Origin: Odiellus spinosus
Taxonomy: Eukaryota; Arthropoda; Arachnida; Opiliones; Phalangiidae
Assembly: GCA_963920705.1 (NCBI GenBank)
Contig: OY987233.1
Span: 186,001 to 250,000 of the forward strand
Direction of reading: 5' to 3'
DNA: 64,000 nt
A program made the position numbers and the translations under genes. This document shows, one piece after another, positions 26,396-40,900 of this stretch (its first letter is position 1; the number at the start of each line of letters is the position of its first letter). The notes beneath the pieces were generated by a model. That model was not told the origin of the DNA, made no database searches, and saw nothing but the letters and a program-made list of their open reading frames with translations.

Positions 26396-28756
26396 ATCTA
26401 CACTTGGGAAATTTGTGGATCTACACTTGGGAAATTTGTGGATCTACACTTGGGAAATTTGTTGATTTATACTTGGGAAATTTGGGGATTTATACTTGGG
26501 AAATTTATGGATTTATACTTGGGAAATTAGTGGATTTATAATTGGGAAATTTGTGGATTTATATTTGAGAAATTTGTGGATCTACACTTGGGAAATTTGT
26601 GGATCTACACTTGGGAAATTTGTGGATCTACACTTAGGAAATTTGTGGATCTACACTTGGGAAATTTATGGATCTACACTTGGGAAATTTGTGGATCTAC
26701 ACTTGGGAAATTTGTGGATCTACACTTGGGAAATTTTTGGATCTACACTTGGGAAATTTGTGGATCTCCACTTGGGAAATTTGTGGATTTATACTTGGGA
26801 AATTTGGGGATTTATACTTGGGAAATTTATGGATTTATACTTGGGAAATTAGTGGATTTATAATTGGGAAATTTGTGGATTTATATTTGAGAAATTTGTG
26901 GATTTATATTTGAGAAATTTGTGGATCTACACTTGGGAAAATTGTGGATCTACTCTTGGGAAATTTGTGGATCTACACTAGTAAAATTTGTGGATCTACA
27001 CTTGGGAAATTTGTGGATCTACACTTGGGAAATTTGTTATTCTACACTTGGGAAATTTGTTTATTTATACTTGGGAAATTTGGGGATTTACACTTGGCAA
27101 ATTTGTGGATCTACACTTGGCAAATTTGTGGATCTACACCTGGGAAATTTGTGGATCTACACTTGGGAAATTTGTGGATCTACTCTTGCAAATTTGTGGA
27201 TCTACACTTGGCAAATTTGTGGATCTACACTTTGCAAATTTGTGGATATACACTTGGGAAATTTGTGGATCTACACTTGGCAAATTTGTGGGTCTACACT
27301 TTGTAAATTTGTGGATCTACACTTGGAAAATTTGTGGATCTACACTTGGGAAATTTGTGGATCTACACTTGGGAAATTTGTGGATCTAAACTTGGGAAAA
27401 TTGTGGATCTACTCTTGGGAAATTTGTGGATCTACACAAGTAAAATTTGTGGATCTACACTTGGGAAATTTGTGGATCTACACTTGGGAAATTTGTGGAT
27501 CTACACTTGGGAAATTTGTGGATCTACACTTGGGAAATTTGTGGATCTACACTTAGGAAATTTGTGGATCTACACTTGGGAAATTTATGGATCTACACTT
27601 GGGAAATTTGTGGATCTACACTTGGGAAATTTGTGGATCTACACTTGGGAAATTTTTGGATCTACACTTGGGAAATTTGTGGATCTACACTTGGGAAATT
27701 TGTGGATTTATACTTGGGAAATTTGGGGATTTATACTTGGGAAATTTATGGATTTATACTTGGGAAATTAGTGGATTTATAATTGGGAAATTTGTGGATT
27801 TATATTTGAGAAATTTGTGGATCTACACTTGGGAAATTTGTGGATCTACACTTGGGAAATTTGTGGATCTACACTTAGGAAATTTGTGGATCTACACTTG
27901 GGAAATTTATGGATCTACACTTGGGAAATTTGTGGATCTACACTTGGGAAACTTGTGGATCTACACTTGGGAAATTTTTGGATCTACACTTGGGAAATTT
28001 GTGGATCTACACTTGGGAAATTTGTGGATCTACACTTGTGAAATTTGTGGATCTACCCTTGGGAAATTTGTGGATCTACACTAGGGAAATTTGTGGATCT
28101 ACACTTGGGAAATTTGTGGATCTACACTTGGGAAATTTGTGGATCTATACAAAGCAAAATTTGGATTTATACTTGGAAAATTTGGGGATATATGCTTGGA
28201 AATTTGTTGATCTATACTTGGGAAATATGTGTATCTATACTTGGGATTTTTGTGGATCTACACTTGGCAAATTTGTGGATCTACACTTTGCAAATTTGTG
28301 TATCTACACTTGGGAAATTTGTGGATCTACACTTGCAAATTTGTGGATTTACACTTGGCAAATTTGTGGATCTACACTTTGCAAATTTGTGGATCTACAC
28401 TTGGGAAATTTGTGGATCTACACTTGGGAAATTGGTGGATCTACACTTGGGAAATTTGTGGATCTACACTTGGGAAATTTGTGGATCTACACTTGGGAAA
28501 TTTGTGGATCTATACAAAGGGAAATTTGTGGATCTATACAAAGGGAAATTTGTGGATCTATACAAAGCAAAATTTGGATCTATACTTGGAAAATTTGTGG
28601 ATTTATTCTTATAAAATTTGGGGGTATATGCTTGGAAATTTGTTGATCTATACTTGTTAAATATGTGTATCTACACTTGGGAAATTTGTGGATCTACACT
28701 TGCGAAATTTGTGGATCTACACTTGGGAAATTTGTGGATCTACACTTGGGAAATTT
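26396..28756. repeat. Mosaic of TTATATTTGAG units, GTTATTCTAC segment and ~4 kb HOR fragments
   Basis: TTATATTTGAG monomers lie at 26,559, 26,881, 26,904 (a local one-monomer duplication) and 27,799. Between them lies a GTTATTCTAC segment (27,035) matching 5,639-6,040 at an offset of 21,349 bp. From ~27,930 the sequence follows the right part of a 2.2-2.6 kb unit, with a single-ACAAAG cassette (~28,148) and ATTGGTGG (28,434). At ~28,500 it switches to the triple-ACAAAG cluster and the GCGGATTTA landmark of the ~4 kb HOR (28,757). Such switches mark old recombination joints between HOR types. Confidence 0.7.
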
Positions 28757-31700
28757 GCGGATTTATACTTGGGAAATTTGTGTATTTATACTTGGGAAAT
28801 TTGTGGATTTATGCTTAGGAAATTTATGGATTTATACTTAGGAAATTTGTGGATTTATATTTGGGAGATTTTTGGATTTATACTTGGGAAATTTGTGGAT
28901 TTATACTTAGGAAATTTGTGGATCTACACTTGGGAAATTGGTGGATCTACACTTGGCAAATTTGTGGATCTACACTTGGGAAATTTGTGGATCTACACTT
29001 GGGAAATTTGTGGATCTACACTTGGGAAATTTGTGGATCTACACTTAGGAAATTTGTGGATCTACACTTAGGAAATTTGTGGATCTACACTTGGGAAATT
29101 TATGGATCTACACTTGGGAAATTTGTGGATCTACACTTGGGAAATTTGTGGATCTACACTTGGGAAATTTTTGGATCTACACTTGGGAAATTTGTGGATC
29201 TACACTTGGGAAATTTGTGGATTTATACTTGGGAAATTTGGGGATTTATACTTGGGAAATTTATGGATTTATACTTGGGAAATTAGTGGATTTATAATTG
29301 GGAAATTTGTGGATTTATATTTGAGAAATTTGTGGATCTACACTTGGGAAATTTGTGGATCTACACTTGGGAAATTTGTGGATCTACACTTAGGAAATTT
29401 GTGGATCTACACTTGGGAAATTTATGGATCTACACTTGGGAAATTTGTGGATCTACACTTGGGAAATTTGTGGATCTACACTTGGGAAATTTGTGGATTT
29501 ATACTTGGGAAATTTGGGGATTTATACTTGGGAAATTTATGGATTTATACTTGGGAAATTAGTGGATTTATAATTGGGAAATTTGTGGATTTATATTTGA
29601 GAAATTTGTGGATCTACACTTGGGAAATTTGTGGATCTACACTTGGGAAATTTGTGGATCTACACTTGGAAAATTTGTGGATCTACACTTGGGAAATTTG
29701 TGGATCTACACTTGGGAAATTTGTGGATCTACACTTGGGAAAATTGTGGATCTACTCTTGGGAAATTTGTGGATTTATACTTGGGAAATTTGGGGATTTA
29801 TACTTGGGAAATTTATGGATTTATACTTGGGAAATTAGTGGATTTATAATTGGGAAATTTGTGGATTTATATTTGAGAAATTTGTGGATCTACACTTGGG
29901 AAATTTGTGGATCTACACTTGGGAAATTTGTGGATCTACACTTAGGAAATTTGTGGATCTACACTTGGGAAATTTATGGATCTACACTTGGGAAATTTGT
30001 GGATCTACACTTGGGAAATTTGTGGATCTACACTTGGGAAATTTGTGGATTTATACTTGGGAAATTTGGGGATTTATACTTGGGAAATTTATGGATTTAT
30101 ACTTGGGAAATTAGTGGATTTATAATTGGGAAATTTGTGGATTTATATTTGAGAAATTTGTGGATCTACACTTGGGAAATTTGTGGATCTACACTTGGAA
30201 AATTTGTGGATCTACACTTGGGAAATTTGTGGATCTACACTTGGAAAATTTTTAAATCTATACTTGGGAAATTTGTGAATCTATACTTGGGAAATTCGTG
30301 AATCTATACTTGGGAAATTTGTGAATCTATACTTGGGAAATTTGTGAATCTATACTTGGGAAATTTGTGAATCTATACTTGGGAAATTTGTGAATCTATA
30401 CTTGGAAAATTTGTGAATCTATACTTGGAAAATTTGTGAATCTATACTTGGGAAATTTGTGAATCTATACTTGGGAAATTTGTGAATCTATACTTGGGAA
30501 ATTTGCGGATTTATACTTGGGAAATTTGTGTATTTATACTTGGGAAATTTGTGGATTTATGCTTAGGAAATTTATGGATTTATACTTAGGAAATTTGTGG
30601 ATTTATATTTGGGAGATTTTTGGATTTATACTTGGGAAATTTGTGGATTTATACTTAGGAAATTTGTGGATCTACACTTGGGAAATTGGTGGATCTACAC
30701 TTGGCAAATTTGTGGATCTACACTTGGGAAATTTGTGGATCTACACTTGGGAAATTTGTGGATCTACACTTGGGAAATTTGTGGATCTACACTTAGGAAA
30801 TTTGTGGATCTACACTTAGGAAATTTGTGGATCTACACTTGGGAAATTTATGGATCTACACTTGGGAAATTTGTGGATCTACACTTGGGAAATTTGTGGA
30901 TCTACACTTGGGAAATTTTTGGATCTACACTTGGGAAATTTGTGGATCTACACTTGGGAAATTTGTGGATTTATACTTGGGAAATTTGGGGATTTATACT
31001 TGGGAAATTTATGGATTTATACTTGGGAAATTAGTGGATTTATAATTGGGAAATTTGTGGATTTATATTTGAGAAATTTGTGGATCTACACTTGGGAAAT
31101 TTGTGGATCTACACTTGGGAAATTTGTGGATCTACACTTAGGAAATTTGTGGATCTACACTTGGGAAATTTATGGATCTACACTTGGGAAATTTGTGGAT
31201 CTACACTTGGGAAATTTGTGGATCTACACTTGGGAAATTTGTGGATTTATACTTGGGAAATTTGGGGATTTATACTTGGGATATTTATGGATTTATACTT
31301 GGGAAATTAGTGGATTTATAATTGGGAAATTTGTGGATTTATATTTGAGAAATTTGTGGATCTACACTTGGGAAATTTGTGGATCTACACTTGGGAAATT
31401 TGTGGATCTACACTTGGAAAATTTGTGGATCTACACTTGGGAAATTTGTGGATCTACACTTGGGAAATTTGTGGATCTACACTTGGGAAAATTGTGGATC
31501 TACTCTTGGGAAATTTGTGGATTTATACTTGGGAAATTTGGGGATTTATACTTGGGAAATTTATGGATTTATACTTGGGAAATTAGTGGATTTATAATTG
31601 GGAAATTTGTGGATTTATATTTGAGAAATTTGTGGATCTACACTTGGGAAATTTGTGGATCTACACTTGGGAAATTTGTGGATCTACACTTAGGAAATTT

Positions 31701-31930
31701 GTGGATCTACACTTGGGAAATTTATGGATCTACACTTGGGAAATTTGTGGATCTACACTTGGGAAATTTGTGGATCTACACTTGGGAAATTTGTGGATTT
31801 ATACTTGGGAAATTTGGGGATTTATACTTGGGAAATTTATGGATTTATACTTGGGAAATTAGTGGATTTATAATTGGGAAATTTGTGGATTTATATTTGA
31901 GAAATTTGTGGATCTACACTTGGGAAATTT
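28757..31930. repeat. 1,748-bp repeated segment built of 276-bp 12-mer HORs
   Basis: TTATATTTGAG monomers lie at 29,315, 29,591, 29,867 and 30,143, then at 31,063, 31,339, 31,615 and 31,891. Within each set the spacing is exactly 276 bp (12 x 23), and the two sets are 1,748 bp apart (76 x 23). The GCGGATTTA landmark at the head of each copy (28,757 and 30,505) has the same 1,748-bp offset. One 276-bp unit in each set carries GGGAAAATTGTGG and TCTACTCTTGGG monomers, so alternating unit types were duplicated together. The match between copies ends near 30,180 and 31,930. The first copy is then followed by a private variant block. Confidence 0.88.
30252..30504. repeat. Private homogeneous block of GTGAATCTATAC monomers
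   Basis: Eleven consecutive 23-bp monomers carry AATCTATAC in place of GATCTACAC. The first reads TTAAATCTATAC and the other ten GTGAATCTATAC. Two of the ten have GGAAAA for GGGAAA, and one has TTCGTG for TTTGTG. I found this combination nowhere else in the window; isolated GTGAATCTACAC monomers occur at ~9,545, ~37,145 and ~40,070. The block sits exactly at the joint between the two 1,748-bp copies and ends where the GCGGATTTA landmark of the second copy starts. Confidence 0.92.
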
Positions 31931-34064
31931 GTGGATCTACACTTGGGAAATTTGTGGATCTACACTTGGAAAATTTGTGGATCTACACTTGGGAAATTTG
32001 TGGATCTACACTTGGGAAATTTGTGGATCTACACTTGGGAAAATTGTGGATCTACTCTTGGGAAATTTGTGGATCTACACTAGTAAAATTTGTGGATCTA
32101 CACTTGGGAAATTTGTGGATCTACACTTTGGAAATTTGTTATTCTACACTTGGGAAATTTGTGGATTTATACTTGGGAAATTTGGGGATTTACACTTGGC
32201 AAATTTGTGGATCTACACTTGGCAAATTTGTGGATCTACACTTGGCAAATTTGTGGATTTATACTTGGGAAATTTGTGGATTTATACTTGGGAAATTTGT
32301 GGATTTATACTTGGGAAATTTGTGGATTTATACTTGGGAAATTTGTGGATTTATATTTGGGAAATTTGTTTATTTATACTTGGAAAATTTGTGGATTTAT
32401 ACTTTGAAAATTTGTGGATTTATACTTGGGAAATTTGTCGATTTATACTTGGGAAATTTGTGGATTTAGACTTAGGAAATTTGGGGATTTACACTTTTCA
32501 AATTTATGGATCTTCACTTGGTAAATTTGTGGATCTACACTTGGTAAATTTGTGGATCTACACTTGGAAAATTTGTGGATCTACACTTGGGAAATTTGTG
32601 GATCTACACTTGGGAAATTTGTGGATTTATACTTGGGAAATTTGTGGATTTATACTTGGGAAATTTGTGGATTTATACTTTGGAAATTTATGGATTTATA
32701 TTTGGGAAATTTGTTTATTTATATTTGGGAAATTTGTGGATTTATACTTGGAAAATTTGTGGATTTATACTTGGGAAATTTGTGGATTTATACTTGGGAA
32801 ATTTGTGGATTTATACTTAGGAAATTTGTGGATTGACACTTGGCAAATTTATGGATCTACACTTGGTAAATTTGTGGATCTACACTTGGCAAATTTGTGG
32901 ATATACACTTGGCAAATTTGTGGATCTACACTTGGCAAATTTGTGGATCTACACTTGGGAAATTTGTGGATCTACACTTGGCAAATTTGTTTATCTACAC
33001 TTTGCAAATTTGTGGATCTACACTTGGGAAATTTGTGGATCTACACTTGGCAAATTTGTGGGTCTACACTTTGCAAATTTGTGGAACTACAATTGGGGAA
33101 TTTGTGGATCTACACTTGGGAAATTTGTGGTTCTACACTTGGGAAATTTGTGGGTCTACACTTTGCAAATTTGTGGATCTACACTTGGGAAATTTTTGGA
33201 TCTACACTTGGGAAATTTGTGGATCTACACTTGGGAAATTTGTGGATCTACACTTGGGAAATTTGTGGATCTACACTTGGGAAATTTGTGGATCTATACA
33301 AAGCAAAATTTGGATTTATACTTGGAAAATTTGTGGATCTATTCTTGGAAAATTTGGGGATATATGCTTGGAAATTTGTTGATCTATACTTGGGAAATAT
33401 GTGTATCTATACTTGGGATTTTTGTGGATCTACACTTGGCAAATTTGTGGATCTACACTTTGCAAATTTGTGGATCTACACTTGGGAAATTTGTGGATCT
33501 ACACTTGCAAATTTGTGGATTTACACTGTGCAAATTTGTGGATCTACACTTTGCAAATTTGTGGATCTACACTTGGGAAATTTGTGGATCTACACTTGGG
33601 AAATTGGTGGATCTACACTTGGGAAATTTGTGGATCTACACTTGGGAAATTTGTGGATCTACACTTGGGAAATTTGTGGATCTACACTTGGGAAATTTGT
33701 GGATCTACACTTGGGAAATTTGTGGATCTACACTTTGCAAATTTGTGGATATACACTTGGGAAATTTGTGGATCTACACTTGGCAAATTTGTGGATCTAC
33801 ACTTTGTTAATTTGTGGATCTACACTTGGAAAATTTGTGGATCTACACTTGGGAAATTTGTGGATCTACACTTGGGAAATTTGTGGATCTACACTTGGGA
33901 AAATTGTGGATCTACTCTTGGGAAATTTGTGGATCTACACTAGTAAAATTTGTGGATCTACACTTGGGAAATTTGTGGATCTACACTTGGGAAATTTGTG
34001 GATCTACACTTGGGAAATTTGTGGATTTATACTTGGGAAATTTGTGGATTTATACTTGTGAAAT
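31931..34064. repeat. Displaced copy of segments from 8-13 kb
   Basis: From ~31,908 to ~32,620 the order of variant monomers matches 8,028-8,740 at a constant offset of 23,880 bp, including the T-type cluster and GATTTAGACTTAGG. From 32,833, where a GATTGACACTTGG monomer lies, to ~33,940 it matches 12,146-13,250 at a constant offset of 20,687 bp, including a single-ACAAAG cassette (~33,297), ATTGGTGG (~33,605) and TTTGTTAATTTG (~33,803). Between the two lies an extra T-type run (32,625-32,820). Small differences include GGAACTACAATTGG at ~33,084. Confidence 0.8.
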
Positions 34065-34983
34065 TTGTGGATTTATAATTGGCAAATTTGTGGATTTATA
34101 TTTGGGAAATTTGTGGATCTACACTTGGGAAATTTGTGGATCTACACTTGGGAAATTAGTGGATCTACACTTGGAAAATTTGTGGATCTACACTTGGGAA
34201 ATTTGTGGATTTATACTTGGAAATTTGTGGATTTATTCTTGGGAAATTTGTGGATTTATACTTATGAAATTTGTGGATTTATATTTTGGAAATTTGTGGA
34301 TTTATACTTGGGAAATTTGTGGACTTATACTTGGGAAATTTGTGGATTTATACTTAGGAAATTTGTGGATTTACACTTGGCAAATTTGTGGATCTACACT
34401 TGGGAAATTTGTGGATCTACACTTGGCAAATTTGTGGGTCTACACTTTGTAAATTTGTGGATCTACACTTGGGAAATTTGTGGATCTACACTTGGGAAAT
34501 TTTTGGATCTACACTTGGCAAATTTGTGGATCTACACTTGGGAAATTTGTGGATCTACACTTGGGAAATTTGTGGGTATACACTTGGGAAAATTGTGGAT
34601 CTACTCTTGGGAAATTTGTGGATCTACACTAGTAAAATTTGTGGATCTACACTTGGGAAATTTGTGGATCTACACTTGGGAAATTTGTTATTCTACACTT
34701 GGGAAATTTGTTTATTTATACTTGGGAAATTTGGGGATTTACACTTGGCAAATTTGTGGATCTACACTTGGCAAATTTGTGGATCTACACCTGGGAAATT
34801 TGTGGATCTACACTTGGGAAATTTGTGGATCTACACTTGGCAAATTTGTGGATATACACTTGGAAAATTTGTGGATCTACACTTGGGAAATTTGTGGATC
34901 TACACTTGGGAAATTTGTGGATCTAAACTTGGGAAAATTGTGGATCTACTCTTGGGAAATTTGTGGATCTACACAAGTAAAAT
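34065..34983. repeat. Shortened copy of the left part of the ~4 kb HOR
   Basis: The run beginning TTATAATTGGC at ~34,075 matches 18,563 onward at an offset of ~15,502 bp. It includes the 22-mer CTTGGAAATTTG (~34,212), TTATACTTATGAAA and TTATATTTTGGAAA. After ~34,400 monomers are missing relative to copies 2 and 3, so GTTATTCTAC (~34,687) comes earlier than expected. This looks like a copy reduced by internal loss of whole monomers. Confidence 0.7.
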
Positions 34984-37900
34984 TTGTGGATCTACACTTG
35001 GGAAATTTGTGGATCTACACTTGGCAAATTTGTGGATCTACACTTGGGAAATTTGTGGATCTACACTTGGCAAATTTGTGGATCTACACTTTGCAAATTT
35101 GTGGATATACACTTGGGAAATTTGTGGATCTACACTTGGCAAATTTGTGGGTCTACACTTGGGAAATTTGTGGATCTACTCTTGGGAAATTTGTGGATCT
35201 ACACTAGGGAAATTTGTGGATTTATACTTGGGAAATTTGGGGATTTATACTTGGGAAATTTGTGGATTTATACTTGGGAAATTTGTGGATTTATAATTGG
35301 GAAATTTGTGGATTTATATTTGGGAAATTTGTGGATCTACACTTGGGAAATTTGTGGATCTACACTTGGGAAATTTGTGGATCTACACTTGGGAAATTTG
35401 TGGATCTACACTTGGGAAATTTGTGGATCTACACTTGGGAAATTTGTGGATCTACTCTTGGGAAATTTGTGGATCTACACTAGGGAAATTTGTGGATCTA
35501 CACTTGGGAAATTTGTGGATCTACACTTGGGAAATTTGTGGATCTACACTTGGGAAATTTGTGGATTTATACTTGGGAAATTTGTGGATTTATTCTTGGG
35601 AAATTTGTGGATTTATAATTGGGAAATTTGTGGATTTATATTTGGGAAATTTGTGGATCTACACTTGGGAAATTTGTGGATCTACACTTGGAAAATTTGT
35701 GGATCTACTCTTGGGAAATTTGTGGATCTACACTTGGGAAATTTGTGGATTTATACTTGGGAAATTTGTGGATTTATACTTGGGAAATTTGTGGATTTAT
35801 TCTTGGGAAATTTGTGGATTTATACTTAGGAAATTTGTGGATTTATATTTGGGAAATTTGTGGATTTATACTTGGGAAATTTGTGGATCTACACTTGGGA
35901 AATTTGTGGTTCTACTCTTGCAAATTTGTGGATCTACACTTTGCAAATTTGTGGATATACACTTGGGAAATTTGTGGATCTACACTTGGCAAATTTGTGG
36001 GTCTACACTTTGCAAATTTGTGGATCTACACTTGGGAAATTTGTGGATCTACACTTGGGAAATTTTTGGATCTACACTTGGGAAATTTGGGGATCTACAC
36101 TTGGGAAATTTGTGGATTTATACTTGGCAAATTTTGGGATTTATACATGGGAAATTTGTGGATTTATACTTGGGAAATTTGTGGATTTATAATTGGGAAA
36201 TTTGTGGATTTATAATTGGGAAATTTGTGGATTTATAATTGGGATATTTGTGGATTTATATTTGGGAAATTTATGGATCTACACTTGGCAAATTTGTGGA
36301 TCTACACTTGGGAAATTTGTGGATCTACTCTTGCCAATTTGTGGATCTACACTTGGCAAATTTGTGGATCTACACTTTGCAAATTTGTGGATATACACTT
36401 GGGAAATTTGTGGATCTACTCTTGCAAATTTGTGGATCTACACTTGGCAAATTTGTGGATCTACACTTGGGAAATTTGTGGATCTACACTTGGCAAATTT
36501 GTGGGTCTACACTTTGTAAATTTGTGGATCTACACTTGGGAAATTTGTGGATCTACACTTGGGAAATTTTTGGATCTACACTTGGGAAATTTGTGGATCT
36601 ACACTTGGAAAATTTGTGGATCTACACTTGGGAAATTTGTGGATCTACACTTGGGAAAATTGTGGATCTACTCTTGGGAAATTTGTGGATCTACACTAGT
36701 AAAATTTGTGGATCTACACTTGGGAAATTTGTGGATCTACACTTGGAAAATTTGTTATTCTACACTTGGGAAATTTGTTTATTTATACTTGGGAAATTTG
36801 GGGATTTACACTTGGCAAATTTGTGGATCTACACTTGGCAAATTTGTGGATCTACACTTGGGAAATTTGTGGATCTACACTTGGGAAATTTGTGGATCTA
36901 CACTTGGGAAAATTGTGGATCTACTCTTGGGAAATTTGTGGATCTACACTAGTAAAATTTGTGGATCTACACTAGTAAAATTTGTGGATCTACACTTGGG
37001 AAATTTGTGGATCTACACTTGGGAAATTTGTTATTCTACACTTGGGAAATTTGTTTATTTATACTTGGGAAATTTGGGGATTTACACTTGGCAAATTTGT
37101 GGATCTACACTTGGCAAATTTGTGGATCTACACCTGGGAAATTTGTGAATCTACACTTGGGAAATTTGTGGATCTACTCTTGCAAATTTGTGGATCTACA
37201 CTTGGCAAATTTGTGGATATACACTTGGAAAATTTGTGGATCTACACTTGGGAAATTTGTGGATCTACACTTGGGAAATTTGTGGATCTAAACTTGGGAA
37301 AATTGTGGATCTACTCTTGGGAAATTTGTGGATCTACACAAGTAAAATTTGTGGATCTACACTTGGGAAATTTGTGGATCTACACTTGGCAAATTTGTGG
37401 ATCTACACTTGGGAAATTTGTGGATCTACACTTGGCAAATTTGTGGATCTACACTTTGCAAATTTGTGGATATACACTTGGGAAATTTGTGGATCTACAC
37501 TTGGCAAATTTGTGGGTCTACACTTTGTAAATTTGTGGATCTACACTTGGGAAATTTGTGGATCTACACTTGGGAAATTTTTGGATCTACACTTGGGAAA
37601 TTTGTGGATCTACTCTTGGGAAATTTGTGGATCTACACTAGGGAAATTTGTGGATTTATACTTGGGAAATTTGGGGATTTATACTTGGGAAATTTGTGGA
37701 TTTATACTTGGGAAATTTGTGGATTTATAATTGGGAAATTTGTGGATTTATATTTGGGAAATTTGTGGATCTACACTTGGGAAATTTGTGGATCTACACT
37801 TGGGAAATTTGTGGATCTACACTTGGGAAATTTGTGGATCTACACTTGGGAAATTTGTGGATCTACACTTGGGAAATTTGTGGATCTACTCTTGGGAAAT

Positions 37901-40900
37901 TTGTGGATCTACACTAGGGAAATTTGTGGATCTACACTTGGGAAATTTGTGGATCTACACTTGGGAAATTTGTGGATCTACACTTGGGAAATTTGTGGAT
38001 TTATACTTGGGAAATTTGTGGATTTATTCTTGGGAAATTTGTGGATTTATAATTGGGAAATTTGTGGATTTATATTTGGGAAATTTGTGGATCTACACTT
38101 GGGAAATTTGTGGATCTACACTTGGAAAATTTGTGGATCTACACTTGGGAAATTTGTGGATCTACACTTGCGAAATTTGTGGATCTACTCTTGGGAAATT
38201 TGTGGATCTACACTTGGGAAATTTGTGGATTTATACTTGGGAAATTTGTGGATTTATACTTGGGAAATTTGTGGATTTATTCTTGGGAAATTTGTGGATT
38301 CATACTTAGGAAATTTGTGGATTTATATTTGGGAAATTTGTGGATTTATACTTGGGAAATTTGTGGATCTACACTTGGGAAATTTGTGGTTCTACTCTTG
38401 CAAATTTGTGGATCTACACTTTGCAAATTTGTGGATATACACTTGGGAAATTTGTGGATCTACACTTGGCAAATTTGTGGGTCTACACTTTGCAAATTTG
38501 TGGATCTACACTTGGGAAATTTGTGGATCTACACTTGGGAAATTTTTGGATCTACACTTGGGAAATTTGGGGATCTACACTTGGGAAATTTGTGGATTTA
38601 TACTTGGCAAATTTTGGGATTTATACATGGGAAATTTGTGGATTTATACTTGGGAAATTTGTGGATTTATAATTGGGAAATTTGTGGATTTATAATTGGG
38701 AAATTTGTGGATTTATAATTGGGATATTTGTGGATTTATATTTGGGAAATTTATGGATCTACACTTGGCAAATTTGTGGATCTACACTTGGGAAATTTGT
38801 GGATCTACTCTTGCCAATTTGTGGATCTACACTTGGCAAATTTGTGGATCTACACTTTGCAAATTTGTGGATATACACTTGGGAAATTTGTGGATCTACA
38901 CTTGGCAAATTTGTGGGTCTACACTTTGCAAATTTGTGGATCTACACTTGGGAAATTTGTGGATCTACACTTGGGAAATTTGTGGATTTATACTTGGGAA
39001 ATTTGGGGATTTATACTTGGGAAATTTATGGATTTATAATTGGGAAATTTGTGGATTTATACTTGGGAAATTTGTGGATTTATACTTGGAAAATTTGTGG
39101 ATCTACACTTGGGAAATTTGTAGATCTACACTTGGGAAATTTGTGGATCTACACTTGGGAAATTTTTGGATCTACACCTGGGAAATTTGTGGATCTAAAC
39201 TTGGGAAATTTTTGGATCTACACTTGGGAAATTTGTGGATCTACACTTGGGAAATTTTAGGATCTACACTAGGGAAATTTGTGGATCTACACTTGGGAAA
39301 TATGTGGATCTACACTTGGGAAATTTGTGGATCTACACTTGGGAAAACTGTGGATCTACTCTTGGGAAATTTGTGGATCTACACTAGTAAAATTTGTGGA
39401 TCTACACTTGGGAAATTTGTGGATCTACACTTGGGAAATTTGTTATTCTACACTTGGGAAATTTGTTTATTTATACTTGGGAAATTTGGGGATTTACACT
39501 TGGCAAATTTGTGGATCTACACTTGGCAAATTTGTGGATCTACACCTGGGAAATTTGTGGATCTACACTTGGGAAATTTGTGGATCTACTCTTGCAAATT
39601 TGTGGATCTACACTTGGCAAATTTGTGGATCTACACTTTGCAAATTTGTGGATATACACTTGGGAAATTTGTGGATCTACACTTGGCAAATTTGTGGGTC
39701 TACACTTAGTAAATTTGTGGATCTACACTTGGAAAATTTTTGGATCTACACTTGGGAAATTTGTGGATCTACACTTGGGAAATTTGTGGATCTAAACTTG
39801 GGAAAATTGTGGATATACTCTTGGGAAATTTGTGGATCTACACTAGTAAAATTTGTGGATCTACACTTGGGAAATTTGTGGATCTACACTTGGCAAATTT
39901 GTGGATCTACACTTGGGAAATTTGTGGATCTACACTTGGCAAATTTGTGGATCTACACTTTGCAAATTTGTGGATATACACTTGGGAAATTTGTGGATCT
40001 ACACTTGGCAAATTTGTGGGTCTACACTTTGTAAATTTGTGGATCTACACTTGGGAAATTTGTGAATCTACACTTGGGAAATTTTTGGATCTACACTTGG
40101 GAAATTTGTGGATCTACTCTTGGGAAATTTGTGGATCTACACTAGGGAAATTTGTGGATTTATTCTTGGGAAATTTGGGGATTTATACTTGGGAAATTTG
40201 TGGATTTATACTTGGGAAATTTGTGGATTTATAATTGGGAAATTTGTGGATTTATATTTGGGAAATTTGTGGATCTACACTTGGGAAATTTGTGGATCTA
40301 CACTTGGGAAATTTTTGGATCTACACTTGGGAAATTTGTGGATCTACACTTGGGAAATTTGTGGATCTACACTTGGGAAATTTGTGGATCTACACTTGGG
40401 AAATTTGTGGATCTACTCTTGGGAAATTTGTGGATCTACACTAGGGAAATTTGTGGATCTACACTTGGGTAATTTGTGGATCTACACTTGGGAAATTTGT
40501 GGATCTACACTTGGGAAATTTGTGGATCTACACTTGGGAAATTTGTGGATTTATTCTTGGGAAATTTGTGGATTTATAATTGGGAAATTTGTGGATTTAT
40601 ATTTGGGAAATTTGTGGATCTACACTTGGGAAATTTGTGGATCTACACTTGGAAAATTTGTGGATCTACACTTGGGAAATTTGTGGATCTACACTTGCGA
40701 AATTTGTGGATCTACTCTTGGGAAATTTGTGGATCTACACTTGGGAAATTTGTGGATTTATACTTGGGAAATTTGTGGATTTATACTTGGGAAATTTGTG
40801 GATTTATTCTTGGGAAATTTGTGGATTTATACTTAGGAAATTTGTGGATTTATATTTGGGAAATTTGTGGATTTATACTTGGGAAATTTGTGGATCTACA

